The notes: a model not told the origin generated them from the sequence alone. A DNA stretch of 64,000 bases from Halorientalis salina (GCF_005049285.1 NZ_SOSC01000001.1:558001-622000), one strand, 5' to 3'; shown: positions 53,581 to 63,583, numbered from the stretch's first letter. A program made the numbers and translations.

Positions 53581-53996
53581 TGGGAGCGTACCTGAGCGTC
53601 CCGTCGTGGTGGCGGAACCTCGACGGCCGGTATCGGCTCGAACTCGGCCAGTGTCCGGACTGTGGCGCACACACGTTCCCCGCCGAGGGGGCCTGCGTCG
53701 AGTGCAACTCCACCGCGGACTTCGAGACCGTCGAACCCGAGGGGACCGGCGAAGTCGTCGCAGGGACGACCATCACGGGCGGAGCGCCGCCGGAGTTCGC
53801 CGACCTCCAGACCCAGGAAGGGTCGTTCGGCGTGGCCGTCGTCGAACTCGACGAGGGCGCTCGCGTGCCCGGCATGCTGACCGACTGCGACCCGACCACA
53901 GTCGAGCGGGGCGACCGCGTCGAGGCGGTCGTCCGACGGATCTACGAACAGGAGGGCATCGTCCGGTACGGTGTCAAGTTCCGACCGATGGACTGA
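53580..53996 (+). CDS. DUF35 Zn-ribbon/OB-fold acyl-CoA-associated protein
   Basis: 138 residues. Zinc ribbon CPDCGAHTFPAEGACVEC at residues about 24-42, then an OB-fold (GTGEVVAGTTITGGAPPEF to IVRYGVKFRPMD). DUF35 proteins bind CoA esters and hold thiolase and HMG-CoA-synthase-like proteins together, or act with thiolase-like lyases. The stop of the upstream gene overlaps its first base (TGATG), so they are coupled. Confidence 0.88.
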   Translation: MGAYLSVPSWWRNLDGRYRLELGQCPDCGAHTFPAEGACVECNSTADFETVEPEGTGEVVAGTTITGGAPPEFADLQTQEGSFGVAVVELDEGARVPGMLTDCDPTTVERGDRVEAVVRRIYEQEGIVRYGVKFRPMD

Positions 53997-54072
53997 CGGG
54001 CGGGAAACCCCGAACCAGTTTCTCTCGGTTTCGTACCGAACTATTAATGTCACTCCGCCCGACTGCTATTGT

Positions 54073-55236
54073 ATGCTCGATTACGTGGGCCTAGAGAGCG
54101 ATTTGACCGAAGAAGAGCGCATGGTGCGCGACACCGCGCGCGAGTTCGTCGAAGAGAAGGTCAAACCCGACGTCGGACAGCACTGGATCGACGGCACGTT
54201 CCCGAAAGACCTCATCCCCGAGATGGGCGAACTGGGATTCTACGCGCCGAACCTCGACGGGTACGGTCTTCCGAACCTGAGCGAGACAGCGTACGGCCTG
54301 CTCATGCAGGAACTGGAAGCCGGCGACTCGGGGCTCCGTTCGATGGCGTCAGTGCAGGGCGCGCTCGTGATGTACCCGATTCACGCCTTCGGCAGCGAGG
54401 CACAGAAAGACGAGTGGCTCCCCGCACTCGGCGCCGGCGAGGCCGTCGGCTGTTTCGGCCTCACCGAACCCGAACACGGCTCGAACCCCGCGGCGATGGA
54501 GACCCACGCCGAGGCAGACGGTGACGGCTACGTGCTCAACGGCGCGAAGACCTGGATCACGAACTCCCCCATCAGCGACGTGGCGGTCGTCTGGGCGAAG
54601 GATCGCTCGACCGACGGCAACCCCGTCCGTGGCTTCCTCGTCGAGACCGACCGCGACGGCGTCGGCACGAACAAGATCGACGAGAAACTCTCGCTCCGGG
54701 CCTCGATCACCGGCGAGATCAGCCTCAACGACGTGCACGTCCCCGAGGAGAACGTCCTGCCCGGCGTCGAAGGGATGAAAGGACCGCTGTCCTGTCTCAG
54801 CCAGGCGCGCTACGGGATCGCCTGGGGCGCGGTCGGCGCGGCGATGGACTGTTTCCAGGTGGCCAAAGATTACGCCACCGACCGCGAGCAGTTCGGCAAG
54901 CCCATCGGCGGCTTCCAGCTCCAGCAGGAGAAACTCGCCGAGATGGCGACCCAGATCACGAACGCCCAACTGCTGGCCCACCGGATGGCCGAGTTGAAGG
55001 AGCGGGGCGACCTCGAACCCCAGCACATCTCGATGGGCAAGCGCAACAACGTCCGGATGGCTCGCGAGCAGTCCCGGGTCGCCCGCGAGATGCTCGGCGG
55101 CAACGGCATCACGGCCGACTACTCGCCGATGCGTCACGTGACCAACCTCGAAACCGTCTACACCTACGAGGGGACCCACGACATCCACTCGCTGATCATC
55201 GGCCACGACATCACCGGCATCCCGGCCTTCGAATAG
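54073..55236 (+). CDS. Glutaryl-CoA dehydrogenase-like acyl-CoA dehydrogenase
   Basis: 387 residues. Besides the general fold it has features of the glutaryl-CoA branch: GLRSMASVQGALVMYPIHAFG (the Arg that in glutaryl-CoA dehydrogenase contacts the distal carboxylate), CFGLTEPEHGSNPAAM, and the end MRHVTNLETVYTYEGTHD with catalytic Glu, then LIIGHDITGIPAF. Such enzymes oxidise and decarboxylate glutaryl-CoA, or only oxidise it. It is directly followed by a thiolase with no space, consistent with crotonyl-CoA going on to acetyl-CoA. ATG 54073 is used; the earlier frame at 53971 overlaps the DUF35 gene. Confidence 0.85.
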   Translation: MLDYVGLESDLTEEERMVRDTAREFVEEKVKPDVGQHWIDGTFPKDLIPEMGELGFYAPNLDGYGLPNLSETAYGLLMQELEAGDSGLRSMASVQGALVMYPIHAFGSEAQKDEWLPALGAGEAVGCFGLTEPEHGSNPAAMETHAEADGDGYVLNGAKTWITNSPISDVAVVWAKDRSTDGNPVRGFLVETDRDGVGTNKIDEKLSLRASITGEISLNDVHVPEENVLPGVEGMKGPLSCLSQARYGIAWGAVGAAMDCFQVAKDYATDREQFGKPIGGFQLQQEKLAEMATQITNAQLLAHRMAELKERGDLEPQHISMGKRNNVRMAREQSRVAREMLGGNGITADYSPMRHVTNLETVYTYEGTHDIHSLIIGHDITGIPAFE

Positions 55237-56376
55237 ATGACGGCGGACACCGATCCCGTCGTCGTCGCCGCTCGCCGAACCCCCCAGGGCAAGCAGGACG
55301 GCGTCTACGCCGACGTTCGGAGCGAGGACCTGGCCGTGCCCCTCGTCGACGAGTTGCTGGCCGAGACCGACCTCCACGGCGACGACGTCGACGACCTCCA
55401 GTGGGGCTGTGCCAAGCAGGTCAAAGAGCAGGGGAACAACCTCGCGCGAGTCATCGCCCTCCTCTCCGACCTCGGTGAGAACGTCCCGGGCACGACGATC
55501 GACCGCCTCTGTGGCTCCTCGGCCCAGGCCATCGCGGCCGCCTCGGACGCCATCCGGGCGGGTCAGCGCGACTGTCTCATCGCGGGCGGCGTCGAGAACA
55601 TGTCCCGGGTGCAGCGCGACCAGGGCATCGACTCCTACCCCGGCATCCGCGAGCGCTACGACACCGACGCGCTCCAGATGGGCATGACCGCCGAGGCCGT
55701 CGCCGAGCGCTTCGACGTCGCTCGTGAGGCCCAAGACGAGTACGGCGCTCGCTCTCAGCAACGCGCCGTCGCGGCCACCGAGGAGGGACGCTTCGACGAG
55801 GAGATCCTCCCCATCGACACCGGCGAGGAAGTCGTCACCGAAGACGAGGGGCTCCGCCCCGGCACGACCGCCGAGAAGTTGGGTGACCTCCCCACGGTGT
55901 TCAAAGAAGACGGCACCGTCACGCCCGGCACCGCCAGTCAGATCTCCGACGGCGCGGCCGCCGTCATGCTGACCTCCCGGAAGTTCGCCGAGGAGCGCGG
56001 CCTGGAGATCATGGCCGAGGTCGGCGCCCACAACGTCGCGGGCGTCGACCCCGAGATCATGGGCATCGGTCCGGTGCCCGCCGTCCGCGGACTCATGGAC
56101 CGCGCCGGAACGACCATCGACGACTACGACCTGGTCGAACTCAACGAGGCCTTCGCGAGTCAGACGCTGTATTGTCAGCGAGAACTCGGCATCGACGACG
56201 AGAGATTCAACGTCAACGGCGGGGCCATCGCCATCGGCCACCCGCTCGGGGCGTCCGGCGCGCGCCTGCCCGTGACGCTCATCCACGAGATGCACCGCCG
56301 CGACGCCGACCGCGGGCTCTCGACGATGTGTATCGGCTACGGCCAGGGCATCGCTATCGAGTTCCGGGTTCCCTGA
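55237..56376 (+). CDS. Acetyl-CoA C-acyltransferase (FadA-type thiolase)
   Basis: 379 residues with a complete catalytic set: nucleophile Cys in [16 protein letters not shown], His in [17 protein letters not shown], and the second Cys in [17 protein letters not shown]. It cleaves 3-ketoacyl-CoA with CoA. The gene starts at the first base after the stop of the glutaryl-CoA dehydrogenase-like gene. The window thus has two thiolases of different subfamilies within 4 kb. Its insertion loop region begins at [20 protein letters not shown]. Confidence 0.93.
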   Translation: MTADTDPVVVAARRTPQGKQDGVYADVRSEDLAVPLVDELLAETDLHGDDVDDLQWGCAKQVKEQGNNLARVIALLSDLGENVPGTTIDRLCGSSAQAIAAASDAIRAGQRDCLIAGGVENMSRVQRDQGIDSYPGIRERYDTDALQMGMTAEAVAERFDVAREAQDEYGARSQQRAVAATEEGRFDEEILPIDTGEEVVTEDEGLRPGTTAEKLGDLPTVFKEDGTVTPGTASQISDGAAAVMLTSRKFAEERGLEIMAEVGAHNVAGVDPEIMGIGPVPAVRGLMDRAGTTIDDYDLVELNEAFASQTLYCQRELGIDDERFNVNGGAIAIGHPLGASGARLPVTLIHEMHRRDADRGLSTMCIGYGQGIAIEFRVP

Positions 56377-56527
56377 GACATACTGCCGTCACTGGTTTCG
56401 GATTCGACCGCCTGACAGCGTGCGCTCACCCGGAAACGTTCTACAGTAATCAATCTGAGCCGAGGCTCACCGTTCGGATTCACAGAAAAAGTGGGACAGA
56501 CGTCTTGTCCTACGAGAAGTCGTGTCC

Positions 56528-57667
56528 CTACAGGAGGCGGTCGGAGATGATGTTCTTCTGGATCTCGCTGGTGCCCTCGTAGATCTTCGTGATCCGGGCG
56601 TCCCGGTAGTAGCGCTCGACCGGGTGATCGGAGACGTAGCCGGCACCGCCGTGGACCTGGATGGCCTCGTCGGCCACGTCGACGGCGTGTTCCGAGGCGA
56701 ACAGCTTCGCCATGCTGGCGAACTTCGCGGCGAGGTCGTCGTCGCCGTTCTCGACGGCCGAGGCCGCGCGGTAGGTCAGCGACCGCGCGGCTTCGACGTT
56801 CGTCGCCATCTCGGCGAGTTTGTGCTCGATGGCCTGGAACTCGCCGATCTTCTGGCCGAACTGCTCACGCTCGCCGGCGTAGTCCAGCGCCGCGTCGAGG
56901 GCCGCCTGTGCGGCACCGACAGCCTGGGACGCGACACGGGTGCGACCGTGAGCGAAGAAGTCCATCAGCTGGTAGAACCCTTTGTCGACCTCGCCGATGA
57001 CGTTCTCCTCGGGGACGCGCACGTCGTCGACGATGACCTCCGCGAGGTCCGAGGCGCGGATGCCGAGCTTGTTGTCGATCTTCTCGGTCTTGAACCCGTC
57101 CAGATCAGTGGGCACGAGGAACGCCGTGATGCCGCGGTGACCCTCGTCGGGTGAGGTCTTGGTCATCATGACGCCCACGTCGGCCACGGTGCCGTTCGTG
57201 ATCCACATCTTGTTGCCGTTGATCACGTACTCGTCGCCGTCCTTCTCCGCGTGCGTCTCGATGCCGGCGACGTTCGAGCCGTGGGCCGGCTCCGAAATGG
57301 CGGAATAGGAGGCCGATTCCCCGTTGGCGATCTTTGGCAGCCACTCCTCTTTCATCCACTCGTCACCGTACTCGACGATCATGTTCGTCCCGAACCCGGC
57401 GCTGCCGACGGCGCTCCCGATGCCGGGGTCGGCCCGCCAGAGTTCCTCGGTCACGAGAACCGCTTCGAGCAGGTCCATCCCCGCCCCGCCGTACTCGACC
57501 GGGATGTGCGGTGCGACGAAATCGAACTCCGCGGCCTGTTTCCGGAGGGCCTCGGGATAGCTGCCTTCCTCGTCGTGTTCCTTCGCAACCGGTGCGATCT
57601 CGTTCTCGCCGAACTCGCGGACGGCCTGCCGAATAGCGCGGTGCTCGTCCGATAGTTGAAACGCCAT
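56528..57667 (-). CDS. Acyl-CoA dehydrogenase, fourth short-chain-type copy
   Basis: 379 residues. Motifs: [56 protein letters not shown], and catalytic Glu in YEGTSEIQKNIISDRLL. It is clearly more distant from the three tandem copies than they are from each other. ATG 57667 gives the family start. It is convergent with the thiolase gene across 150 bases, in which I see no gene. Confidence 0.93.
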   Translation of the reverse strand: MAFQLSDEHRAIRQAVREFGENEIAPVAKEHDEEGSYPEALRKQAAEFDFVAPHIPVEYGGAGMDLLEAVLVTEELWRADPGIGSAVGSAGFGTNMIVEYGDEWMKEEWLPKIANGESASYSAISEPAHGSNVAGIETHAEKDGDEYVINGNKMWITNGTVADVGVMMTKTSPDEGHRGITAFLVPTDLDGFKTEKIDNKLGIRASDLAEVIVDDVRVPEENVIGEVDKGFYQLMDFFAHGRTRVASQAVGAAQAALDAALDYAGEREQFGQKIGEFQAIEHKLAEMATNVEAARSLTYRAASAVENGDDDLAAKFASMAKLFASEHAVDVADEAIQVHGGAGYVSDHPVERYYRDARITKIYEGTSEIQKNIISDRLL

Positions 57668-57783
57668 ACAACGCAATTAGGATTGGTCTGTAAAATATAT
57701 TCTGATAGTTCCCAAACCCGTTAGCTGATGGTTAGCAACGCGTGAAAAATGGTAACCGAGTTGTCCGTTCCAACCCGGGCCGT

Positions 57784-59352
57784 TCAGCTCTCTTTCCGGA
57801 GTTCGTACTTCTGAACCTTCCCGGTTGTCGTCCGGGGGAGTTCCTCGCGGAACTCGACCTGGCGGGGGTGTTTGTACTCAGCGATGTTGTCGAGCGCGTA
57901 CTGTTTGATCTCCTCGGCGGTCACGTCCTCGCCGGGTTCGTACCCTGGCGCGGGGACGATGAGCGCTTTGACCGTCTCGCCACGGCGGTCGTCTTCGATG
58001 CCGACCACGGCGGCGTCGGCGACCGCCTCGTGTTCGTAGAGGAGTTCCTCGACCTCACGCGGGTAGACGTTGTAGCCGCCGGTGACGATCATGTGTTTCT
58101 CGCGGTCGACGACGAAGAAGAAGTCGTCCTCGTCCCAGTAGCCCAGGTCCTCGGTGTGGAACCAGCGCTTGCCACCTTCCTCGGTGAAGGCCGCCTCGTT
58201 CGCTCCCGGAAGCTCGTAGTAGCCCTGCATGACGTTCGGCCCGGAGACGACGAGTTCGCCGACGATCTCGTCTAAGTCCATCTCCTCTTCGTCGACCGGT
58301 CCCTCCGCGACACGGGGCATCTCCTCGAAGTCCTGGTCGACGATCTTGGCGTCGACCGCCTCGATCGGCTGGCCGATACTCCCCTTGCGCCGGGCATCGG
58401 GGCGGTTCGCGTGCGTGACCGGACTCGTCTCGGTCAGCCCGTAGCCCTCGAACAGTTCGACGCCGAACAGGTCCTCGAAGGTCTCTAAGACCTCCATCGG
58501 GAGACTCGACCCGCCGGAGTTGACGAACCGGAGACTGGAGAGGTCCCGCGACTCGGCGTCGGGCTGGGTGATCATGTCGTTGAACATCGCCGGGACGCCG
58601 TACATTACGGTGATCTCTTCGTTCTCGATCAGGTCGAAGACGACCTGCGGGTCCCACTCGGCGACCGGGTAGTACGTCGCGCCCGTGAACACGGCCGCGT
58701 TCATGACCGCGGACATCCCGTAGATGTGGAACAGCGGAAGCGTCCCGACCAGCTTGTCCTCCGGTCCGATCGGCGGGTCGAGCAGCGTCATGTTCGACCG
58801 GGTGTTCGATGCGAGGTTGTGGTGGGAGAGGAGCACGCCCTTCGGCGTCCCCGTCGTCCCCGAGGTGTATGGCTGGACGGCGGTGTCGTCGTCTGCCCGC
58901 TCGACGAGGGGCAGCGTCTCGTCGGCCAGGAACGCCTCGAAGTCGGTCGCGCTCTCGGCGGGTTCGCCGACGCTGACGACGGTGTTCACGTCGGTGTCGG
59001 ACTGGACCTCCGCGACCGCCTCGGCGTTCGCCGAGAGCGTGACGACGGCCTTCGCGCCACTGTCCGAGAGGAGGTGGCTGATCTCCCGGGCCTTGTACTG
59101 CGGGTTCATCGGGACGACGATGCCACCGGCGCGCAGCGTTCCGTAGAAGGCGGTCACGAACTGCGGGAGGTTCGGCAGGTAAATCCCGACGCGGTCGCCC
59201 TCGCCGATGCCGCGCTCGTCGAGTGCAGCGGCGAACTGACCGGTTCGCTCCCAGAGCGTCTCGTACGTCTGTTCGTTTCCGTTGAAGGAAATAGCAACCG
59301 ACTCGGGCGTCTCCGATACCGTATCCGCGACTTCCGTAACGAGATTCGTCAT
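57784..59352 (-). CDS. Long-chain-fatty-acid/aromatic-acid CoA ligase (AMP-forming)
   Basis: 522 residues of the acyl-adenylate superfamily. P-loop-like motif PYTSGTTGTPKGVLLSHHN, GYGLTETSPVTHANR, YWDEDDFFFVVDREKHMIVTGG, YPREVEELLYEHEAV, and the C-terminal lysine motif PRTTTGKVQKYEL. It activates a carboxylic acid to its CoA ester with ATP, the entry step for the cluster. Chain-length or aromatic preference cannot be fixed. It has 116 bases to the acyl-CoA dehydrogenase downstream and 84 to the ThDP enzyme upstream, all on one strand. Confidence 0.9.
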   Translation of the reverse strand: MTNLVTEVADTVSETPESVAISFNGNEQTYETLWERTGQFAAALDERGIGEGDRVGIYLPNLPQFVTAFYGTLRAGGIVVPMNPQYKAREISHLLSDSGAKAVVTLSANAEAVAEVQSDTDVNTVVSVGEPAESATDFEAFLADETLPLVERADDDTAVQPYTSGTTGTPKGVLLSHHNLASNTRSNMTLLDPPIGPEDKLVGTLPLFHIYGMSAVMNAAVFTGATYYPVAEWDPQVVFDLIENEEITVMYGVPAMFNDMITQPDAESRDLSSLRFVNSGGSSLPMEVLETFEDLFGVELFEGYGLTETSPVTHANRPDARRKGSIGQPIEAVDAKIVDQDFEEMPRVAEGPVDEEEMDLDEIVGELVVSGPNVMQGYYELPGANEAAFTEEGGKRWFHTEDLGYWDEDDFFFVVDREKHMIVTGGYNVYPREVEELLYEHEAVADAAVVGIEDDRRGETVKALIVPAPGYEPGEDVTAEEIKQYALDNIAEYKHPRQVEFREELPRTTTGKVQKYELRKES

Positions 59353-59436
59353 GACAGTACCGTAGCATTGCCACCTCGATACAAAAGCCTTCTCGATTGT
59401 GACCTCTCCACAACCCAGGACCGACCACCGGCCGCG

Positions 59437-61131
59437 TCAGTCGTGGACGAGCACGTCGAGTACGTCGACGCCGTCAGCATCGAGTGCGCGCTCTAACGCC
59501 GGTTCGATAGCCTCGTGCGTCTCGACGCGCTCGGCGTCGGCCCCGTGACTCTCCGCGTTTTTCACCAGGTCGACCGGCGGGTCGAAGTCCATCCCGACGT
59601 AGTCGTGGTCGGCGTCCGAGCCGCCGAATATCTTCTGTGTGTTGTCCTTGAGGATGCGGTAGTTGCGGTTGTCCGGGACGACGACGGTCAGATCTAGATC
59701 GTGGCGGACGGCGGAGTATATCGACTGCGGGTAGTAGAGGTACGAGCCGTCGCCGACGTAGCCGACGACGGTCCGGGGCTGGTCGTGCATCGACTCGGCC
59801 AGCGCCGCACCGACCGAGGCTGGCAGCCCGTAGCCCAGGCCGCCGCCCTTGTTCGAGAGGAACTGTTCCGGGGCCATCGGCCAGCGCAACAGCATGGGAT
59901 ACTTCGCGGTGATGCCCTCGTCGACGACGTACGCGTCGGGAGCCACGTCACGCAAGGCGTCGACGAGTTCGGCTTTCGAGGCGCGGGTGTCGCCCTCCGG
60001 GGCCTCGTCCTCGCTGATGCGTCGCAGCGTCCCGCTGAGCGAGTCCTTGGTCTCGCGAACGGCGTCGAGACGACGGTCGCGTTCGGCCTCGGACAGGCGG
60101 TCGTCGAGGCGTTCGGCCAGTTGTTCCATGACCAAACCGGAGTCGCCGACGACGGCGGCGTCCGCCGGCTGGTTCTTCCCGACCTGCCAGGCGTCGTCGG
60201 AGACGTGGATACAGGTCGTATCCGATCCAACGAGTTCCTCGTCGTGGCGCAGCAGCGTCGTGTTGGTCGAACAGCCGGCGAAGACGATGGTGTCCGTGTC
60301 CATCAGCGAGCGGCCGAGCCCCTCGTCCGGCGGCATGTGGGAGACCCACTGCTCGTGGTCGCCAGGGAAGTTGACTTCGGAGGCGAGCATCTCGCCGTGG
60401 ACGCGCGCGCCGACTGTCTCGGCGAAGTCGACGGTCGCCTCGACGGCGTCGACCCCTGCACGGGCGATGTGGTCGCCGACCACCAGGAGGGGTTCGTCGG
60501 CCTCGACGAGCAAGTCCGTCGCCTGTTCGACCTGGGCGGGGTCGCCCCGGCCAGCGTTGGGGATGGGTCCCAGCGGTTCGATCTCGTCGGGGTCAATCTC
60601 CTCGAGCATCGTGTCCATGGGCAATCCGAGGAAGACCGGGCCGGTCGGGGGCGTCAGGGCGACGCGGAAGGCCCGCCGGAGCATCGTCGGCAGTGCCTCG
60701 ACGTCGAGGACCTCGTCCGACCACTTCGTGAACTGGTCGACCATCTCCGCGAGTTCGCCGTGCAACAGCGGTTCCTCGTGGCGGAAGTCCCGCTCGTGGT
60801 TCCCGGCGGTGACGACCAGCGGCGTCCCAGTGAAGGACGCCCCGTAGATGTTACCGAGGCCGTGGGCCAGCCCCGGCGTGATGTGGAGGTTCACGACGCC
60901 CGCAGGCATCACGTCGTCGTGGTGGCTGTGATACCGGCGGGTACTGGCGTAGCCCGAGGCCATCCCGACCGCGATGTCCTCGTGGAGGCCCAGGACGTAC
61001 TCCAGGTCGCTGTCGCTGATCGACTCTAAGACTGGGAGTTCGGTCGTGCCGGGGTTGCCGAACACGTGTTCGACGCCGTACTGGTCCAGCGCGTCGACGA
61101 ACAGGTCGGCGCCGGTATAGCTGTCGGTCAT
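59437..61131 (-). CDS. Thiamine-diphosphate 2-oxoacid decarboxylase, benzoylformate decarboxylase-like, copy 2
   Basis: 564 residues, with the same motifs as copy 1: HVFGNPGTTELPVLESI, LHEDIAVGMASGYAST, NLHITPGLAHGLGNIYG, and VGYVGDGSYLYYP. It differs from copy 1 by one Asp codon in the HSHHDD run and in scattered positions, mostly in the middle domain (about residues 340-400). The longer frame to 61293 adds an unrelated Cys/Arg-rich leader and is rejected. It is flanked by the acyl-CoA ligase and the TRAP transporter, so a 2-oxoacid brought in by the transporter is a possible substrate. Confidence 0.88.
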   Translation of the reverse strand: MTDSYTGADLFVDALDQYGVEHVFGNPGTTELPVLESISDSDLEYVLGLHEDIAVGMASGYASTRRYHSHHDDVMPAGVVNLHITPGLAHGLGNIYGASFTGTPLVVTAGNHERDFRHEEPLLHGELAEMVDQFTKWSDEVLDVEALPTMLRRAFRVALTPPTGPVFLGLPMDTMLEEIDPDEIEPLGPIPNAGRGDPAQVEQATDLLVEADEPLLVVGDHIARAGVDAVEATVDFAETVGARVHGEMLASEVNFPGDHEQWVSHMPPDEGLGRSLMDTDTIVFAGCSTNTTLLRHDEELVGSDTTCIHVSDDAWQVGKNQPADAAVVGDSGLVMEQLAERLDDRLSEAERDRRLDAVRETKDSLSGTLRRISEDEAPEGDTRASKAELVDALRDVAPDAYVVDEGITAKYPMLLRWPMAPEQFLSNKGGGLGYGLPASVGAALAESMHDQPRTVVGYVGDGSYLYYPQSIYSAVRHDLDLTVVVPDNRNYRILKDNTQKIFGGSDADHDYVGMDFDPPVDLVKNAESHGADAERVETHEAIEPALERALDADGVDVLDVLVHD

Positions 61132-61210
61132 GCGGATATCCGTACTGCGTCGGCCCGGGTCAAAACAGTTGCATTCTGCGACCGAACGGAAACCGCGATG
61201 GCACAGCGAC

Positions 61211-63583
61211 TTACCGCTCTCGAAGCTCTGCGGCCGGCGTGACCAGCTTCGGGAGGCGGTCGAGTTGCACCAGTGCCAGCCCGGCGAGTGCAATCGCCGC
61301 AGTGGCTATCTGGAGCATCGTCGCGGTGCTCCCGCCGATGTACGTCGACAGCGCGGGGCTGTACATCGCGCCGAACGACAGGACGAGATACGCGAGTCGG
61401 TGAGGGATCCCGAGCACGTGTCGACCGTCGAAGCCGATGGTGACGGCCGTCAGCGCGACGACGCCGACGAACACGCACGCCGTCGCGATGGGTGTTCCCG
61501 TCACCGTCCAGGTGACGAGGCTCTCGTTGGCCACGAGCGCGTAGGGGATGAGAAATCCGGCAGCGCCGATCCGCATGGCCTGTTTGGCCGAGAGCAGGAA
61601 CCCGCTGTCCGCGATCCGCGAGGCGACGGCGACGCCGACCGCGACCGGCGGCGTGATCGCCGACAGCATCGCGAAGTAGAACACGAACAGGTGGGCCGTG
61701 ATCTCGGTGACGCCCAGTTCCTGGAGCGGCGCGGTCAGCAGCGCCGCGACCAGCACGTACGCGGCCGGCGTCGGCATGCCGAGACCGAACAGGATGCTCG
61801 TGATCATCGCCAGGACGAGCGCGACCAGCAGGACGCCGCCCGCCAGCGCGACCATCCGGAGGCTGATCTTCCCGGAGAGGCCGGTCTGGGTGAGCATCTT
61901 GATGATGACGCCCATCGCGGCCAGCACGCCCACGAGCGGGGCCATGTCGAGGGCCCCCTTCTTGAACCCGCGCAGGGTCTTCACCGTCGTGACGAACCAC
62001 TGCTTGGCGACGGTGAGGCCGACGAACTGCCCGGACGCCGCGTCCGAACCGTCCGTGCCGGTGACCCACGCCGCTTCGGGTTCGTCGCTGAGGAACAGCA
62101 GTGCGGTGTCACGGACGTACATCACGGCGATCAGCGTCAGCACGGTGTAGAAGCCGGTCGCCAGCGCGGCGAGTTGCATCACTGCGAGGGCGTACACCAG
62201 CACTGCCATGGGAATCAGGAAGTAGCGACCCTGGAAGAACTGTTCGAGGCTCGCTGCGAACTCGTCGCCAGCGCTTCCGTCGGTCGACTGGACGGCTGCC
62301 TGCAGGAACCGCGCCGCGAGGAGCGCGACCATCGTCGCACCGCCCGACACGAGAAGCGACAAGCCGGCGACGGTCCGCGTTGCGTAGAAGGCACCGACGC
62401 CCAGCAGGGCGTAGCCCACGACGATCAGCGCCTCTCGACTGAACAGGACTTCGGCGATGCCGCCGGTGTCCTCGCCGCGGTCGCTCGTCCAGCCGTACCG
62501 GAGGACCGCGAACTGGACGGCCACGCCGACGCTGAAGTAGAACAACAGCGCCGGGATGAGGCCGGCCTGGATGATGCGGACGTAGGGAACGCCGATGAAG
62601 TCGGCCATCAGGAACGCGGCGACGCCCATGACCGGGGGCATGATCTGTCCCCCGCTGGAGGCGACGCTCTCGATGGCGGCCGTGTAATCTTTCCGGACGC
62701 CCTGTTCTTTCATCATCGGGATGGTGAAGCTCCCGGTCGTCGCGGCGTTGGCCGCCGCGCTCCCGGTGATCGACCCCATCGCCATCGAGGAGATCACCGC
62801 GACGTGGACGATGCCACTGCGGAGTCGTTTCCCGAGTTGTCCGCTCAGACTCAGGATGACATCGAGGATGCCGTAGGCCCGAGCCAGCCCGGCGAACATG
62901 ATGAAGATGGCGACGTACTTCGCGCCGGCCTGGGTGATGAAGCCGTACGCACCGGAGTTGTTGATCTGCGTCGCGCCGTACAGTGCGATGTCACGCGTGC
63001 TCTGTCCGGTGTGCTGTAAGAAGCCGGGGAACACGGAGCCGAACAGCGCGTAGAGGACGGACGCGACGGCCACGAGCGCGATCGACCAGCCGTAGGCGCG
63101 TCGCGTCGCATCGATGACCATCGCGACGACGATGATCCCGAGCGTGAGTTCGAGGTTCGTGTACCCGAGAATGATCTTCGCGTCGCCGGTCAACCGCTCG
63201 TACCCGGTCACGAAGAAATAGCCCGTGCCCGCCGCCGCGACGGCCGTGCCCAGGCACAGGACGGTATCCAGACGAACGTAGACGCGTTGGATGCGTTTGC
63301 TGAGCCTGCTGGCGATCGGCCCGGTGGCCACGGCGGTCCCCTTCGAGATCCCTTCGTACGCGAGAAACAGGTAGTACAGGGTCAGCCCGAAGTGCATGAA
63401 GAGGATGCTGTGGATGATCTGTGAGAACGGGCGCTGCCACGCGTAGTAAACGGTGTACGCCGTGAGCGCCACAGCCAGCAGTGCAACGAGCGGGAACAGG
63501 AGTTGCTCCGGGAGCGACCGCTCGGCGAAGGCGGCCCTGAGATCGCTGGGCGACGTGGGTTGTTCGTCGATTGTCTCAGTCAT
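61211..63583 (-). CDS. TAXI-type TRAP transporter fused permease (DctQM-like)
   Basis: 790 residues, about 18 to 20 membrane helices, combining the small (Q) and large (M) TRAP subunits. N-terminal helices SILFMHFGLTLYYLFLAYEG precede the M domain, which has GLARAYGILDVILSLSG, MAMGSITGSAAANAATTGSF, SGGQIMPPVMGVAAFLMADF and SILFGLGMPTPAAYVLVAAL. Sodium-driven carboxylate uptake is the family role. It starts 19 bases after the stop of the solute-binding gene, so both form one operon. Confidence 0.92.
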   Translation of the reverse strand: MTETIDEQPTSPSDLRAAFAERSLPEQLLFPLVALLAVALTAYTVYYAWQRPFSQIIHSILFMHFGLTLYYLFLAYEGISKGTAVATGPIASRLSKRIQRVYVRLDTVLCLGTAVAAAGTGYFFVTGYERLTGDAKIILGYTNLELTLGIIVVAMVIDATRRAYGWSIALVAVASVLYALFGSVFPGFLQHTGQSTRDIALYGATQINNSGAYGFITQAGAKYVAIFIMFAGLARAYGILDVILSLSGQLGKRLRSGIVHVAVISSMAMGSITGSAAANAATTGSFTIPMMKEQGVRKDYTAAIESVASSGGQIMPPVMGVAAFLMADFIGVPYVRIIQAGLIPALLFYFSVGVAVQFAVLRYGWTSDRGEDTGGIAEVLFSREALIVVGYALLGVGAFYATRTVAGLSLLVSGGATMVALLAARFLQAAVQSTDGSAGDEFAASLEQFFQGRYFLIPMAVLVYALAVMQLAALATGFYTVLTLIAVMYVRDTALLFLSDEPEAAWVTGTDGSDAASGQFVGLTVAKQWFVTTVKTLRGFKKGALDMAPLVGVLAAMGVIIKMLTQTGLSGKISLRMVALAGGVLLVALVLAMITSILFGLGMPTPAAYVLVAALLTAPLQELGVTEITAHLFVFYFAMLSAITPPVAVGVAVASRIADSGFLLSAKQAMRIGAAGFLIPYALVANESLVTWTVTGTPIATACVFVGVVALTAVTIGFDGRHVLGIPHRLAYLVLSFGAMYSPALSTYIGGSTATMLQIATAAIALAGLALVQLDRLPKLVTPAAELRER

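Noticed and set aside
54349-56295. 648-codon frame opposite the glutaryl-CoA dehydrogenase-like and thiolase genes
   Set aside because: Antisense shadow spanning two good genes and their junction.
61130-63019. 629-codon frame opposite the TRAP permease gene
   Set aside because: Asp/Arg/His-rich with no recognisable motif, complementary to a clear membrane protein.
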